Below, one piece after another: positions 16,940-18,232 of a stretch of DNA of 18,232 nucleotides. Under the pieces are notes generated by a model. The model was not told where the DNA came from. It did no database searches and was given only the letters and a program-made list of their open reading frames with translations. Position 1 is the first letter of the stretch, and the number at the start of each line of letters is the position of its first letter. The position numbers and the translations under genes were made by a program. Source of the DNA: Beijerinckiaceae bacterium (lineage in GTDB: Bacteria; Pseudomonadota; Alphaproteobacteria; Rhizobiales; Beijerinckiaceae); the NCBI GenBank assembly GCA_947458675.1, contig CANHAW010000004.1, positions 1 to 18,232 of the forward strand, in the 5' to 3' direction.

Positions 16940-17434
16940 ATGCGCTGCCCCTATTGCGGAAGTCTCGATACTCAGGTGAAGGATTCGCGTCCCACCGAGG
17001 ATTCGTCCGCAATTCGGCGGCGGCGCGTTTGCCCTGATTGTGCGGGGCGTTTCACCACTTTCGAGCGCGTGCAATTGCGCGAGCTGACGGTGGTGAAAAA
17101 ATCGGGCCGTCGCGTGGCTTTCGATCGCGACAAGCTGATGCAATCCTTGTCCATCGCGCTGCGCAAGCGCCCCGTCGATCCCGAGCGGGTCGAGCGCATG
17201 GTCAATGGCATTGTGCGCCAGCTTGAAAGCCAGGGCGATGCCGATGTGCAGAGCGAACATATCGGCGAGCTGGTGATGGAAGGCCTGCGCGCGCTCGATT
17301 CCATCGCTTATGTGCGCTTTGCCTCCGTCTATAAAAATTTCCGCGAAGCCAGCGATTTTTCGACCATTATCGATGAACTGGCCGGCGAGGATGCAGATGT
17401 TGCCCCCAAGCGCAAAGCGTCTGATTCAGCATGA
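16940..17434 (+). CDS. nrdR: Transcriptional repressor NrdR
   Basis: NrdR represses ribonucleotide reductase genes when dATP is high. The 164-residue protein has an N-terminal zinc ribbon with C3, C6, C31 and C34 (RCPYC ... VCPDC), the run RRRRVCPDC, and then an ATP cone starting with [16 protein letters not shown] (51-66) and ending near RFASVYKNF. The length is typical. It lies 14 bases after glyA and overlaps ribD by 4 bases (ATGA). The glyA-nrdR-rib order is well known in alphaproteobacteria. Confidence 0.97.
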   Translation: MRCPYCGSLDTQVKDSRPTEDSSAIRRRRVCPDCAGRFTTFERVQLRELTVVKKSGRRVAFDRDKLMQSLSIALRKRPVDPERVERMVNGIVRQLESQGDADVQSEHIGELVMEGLRALDSIAYVRFASVYKNFREASDFSTIIDELAGEDADVAPKRKASDSA

Positions 17435-18232
17435 GTGCGCCCGCAGCGAGCGTATCCGACAAAGCTGACGAAAGATTCATGTCGGCGGCGATTGCCTTTG
17501 CGCGTCGCGGTCTTGGTTTGACTGCGCCCAATCCGGCGGTTGGATCCATTGTCGTCAAGGATGGCGTCATCATTGGTCGCGGCGCGACGCAGCCGGGCGG
17601 GCGTCCGCATGCGGAAACGGTTGCGCTTGCCGATGCGGGCGAGGCCGCACGCGGCGCCACGCTTTACGTCACGCTTGAACCCTGCAGCCATCACGGCAAG
17701 ACCGGGCCCTGCGCCCATGCCATTGTCCAGGCGGGCATTGCGCGTGTTGTCTCAGCGATTGAGGATCCCGATCTGCGTGTGGCTGGGCGCGGCCATGATA
17801 TTCTGCGCCAGGCCGGCATAGAGGTGGATGTTGGCGTTTGCGCTGAGGCAGCGCGGCGCGGCAATCTCGGCCATATTTTGCGTGTCACGCAGGGCCGCCC
17901 GATGGTGACGCTGAAACTGGCTGAAACCGCAGATGGTTTTGCCGCAGCCGCCAATCCGCACGATCCGCGTCTGATGATTACCGGCATGGCCGCCAATCAT
18001 TGCGTGCAAATCATGCGCGCCATGCATGATGCGATCATGATCGGCATTGGCACGGCTCTGGGCGACGATCCTCTTCTCACCGTGCGCCTGCCGGGCCTTG
18101 AAGCGCGCGCGCCTTTGCGTGTCGTCATCGATACGCATTTGCGCTTGCCCTTGCGCTCGCGCCTTGTTGCCACAGCGGGCGAGCGGCCCTTGCTTGTCAT
18201 TGCGGGCGAGGGCGCATCGGCCGATGCACGCC
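17431..18232 (+). CDS. ribD: Riboflavin biosynthesis deaminase/reductase, 3' end missing
   Basis: RibD carries out the second and third steps of riboflavin synthesis, deaminating the pyrimidine intermediate and reducing its ribose side chain with NADPH. The visible 267 residues cover the deaminase domain with the zinc site H60 and E62 (RPHAETVAL) and C85 and C94 ([16 protein letters not shown]), and the first part of the reductase domain from about 155 ([15 protein letters not shown]). The frame is open to the window edge, so roughly the last 100 residues are missing. The start ATG overlaps the nrdR stop. Confidence 0.95.
   Translation, partial: MSAPAASVSDKADERFMSAAIAFARRGLGLTAPNPAVGSIVVKDGVIIGRGATQPGGRPHAETVALADAGEAARGATLYVTLEPCSHHGKTGPCAHAIVQAGIARVVSAIEDPDLRVAGRGHDILRQAGIEVDVGVCAEAARRGNLGHILRVTQGRPMVTLKLAETADGFAAAANPHDPRLMITGMAANHCVQIMRAMHDAIMIGIGTALGDDPLLTVRLPGLEARAPLRVVIDTHLRLPLRSRLVATAGERPLLVIAGEGASADAR

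Overview
This window reads as a chromosomal housekeeping segment of an alphaproteobacterium, most likely of the order Hyphomicrobiales (Rhizobiales). The pointers are the gene order, the Mg-type HemB without zinc-site cysteines, the LdtR/LdtP pair, the DUF1737 and four-helix inner-membrane proteins seen next to such genes in rhizobia, the high G+C content and several GTG starts. The genus cannot be fixed from the sequence alone. All boundaries fall in ordinary genes: the left edge is just before pyrE and the right edge cuts ribD.

Layout. (1) 1-7722, plus strand: pyrE, pdxJ, acpS, a candidate internal promoter, then lepB, rnc, era, a DUF1737 gene, recO and parC. Most of these touch or overlap, so this is a long operon-like run for pyrimidine and PLP synthesis, ACP activation, signal peptide cleavage, RNA processing and ribosome assembly, recombination and chromosome decatenation. 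(2) 7732-9050: a hairpin separates parC from the minus-strand pair RDD membrane protein > bpt (leucyltransferase of the N-end rule). (3) 9192-11309: an M50 site-2-type protease with two CBS domains runs head to tail into the 3' end of hemB, with only 3 bases between the stops. (4) 11451-12936: a small inner-membrane protein with a good promoter converges on an amidohydrolase-2 (ACMSD-like) protein that lacks one of the usual metal-binding histidines. (5) 13232-15380: ldtR, a MarR-type regulator, and ldtP, a twin-arginine-exported L,D-transpeptidase, each with its own terminator. (6) 15530-18232: glyA, nrdR and ribD, with a sequence resembling an NrdR box over the presumed glyA promoter.

No mobile element, CRISPR array, tRNA, rRNA, phage or defence gene was seen, and no previously undescribed multi-gene system is evident. 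The points most worth a second look are the possible NrdR box that would let NrdR control its own operon and glyA, the metal-ligand substitution in the amidohydrolase, the Tat-type signal on LdtP, the Gln at the quinolone-contact position of ParC, and the unannotated small membrane protein.
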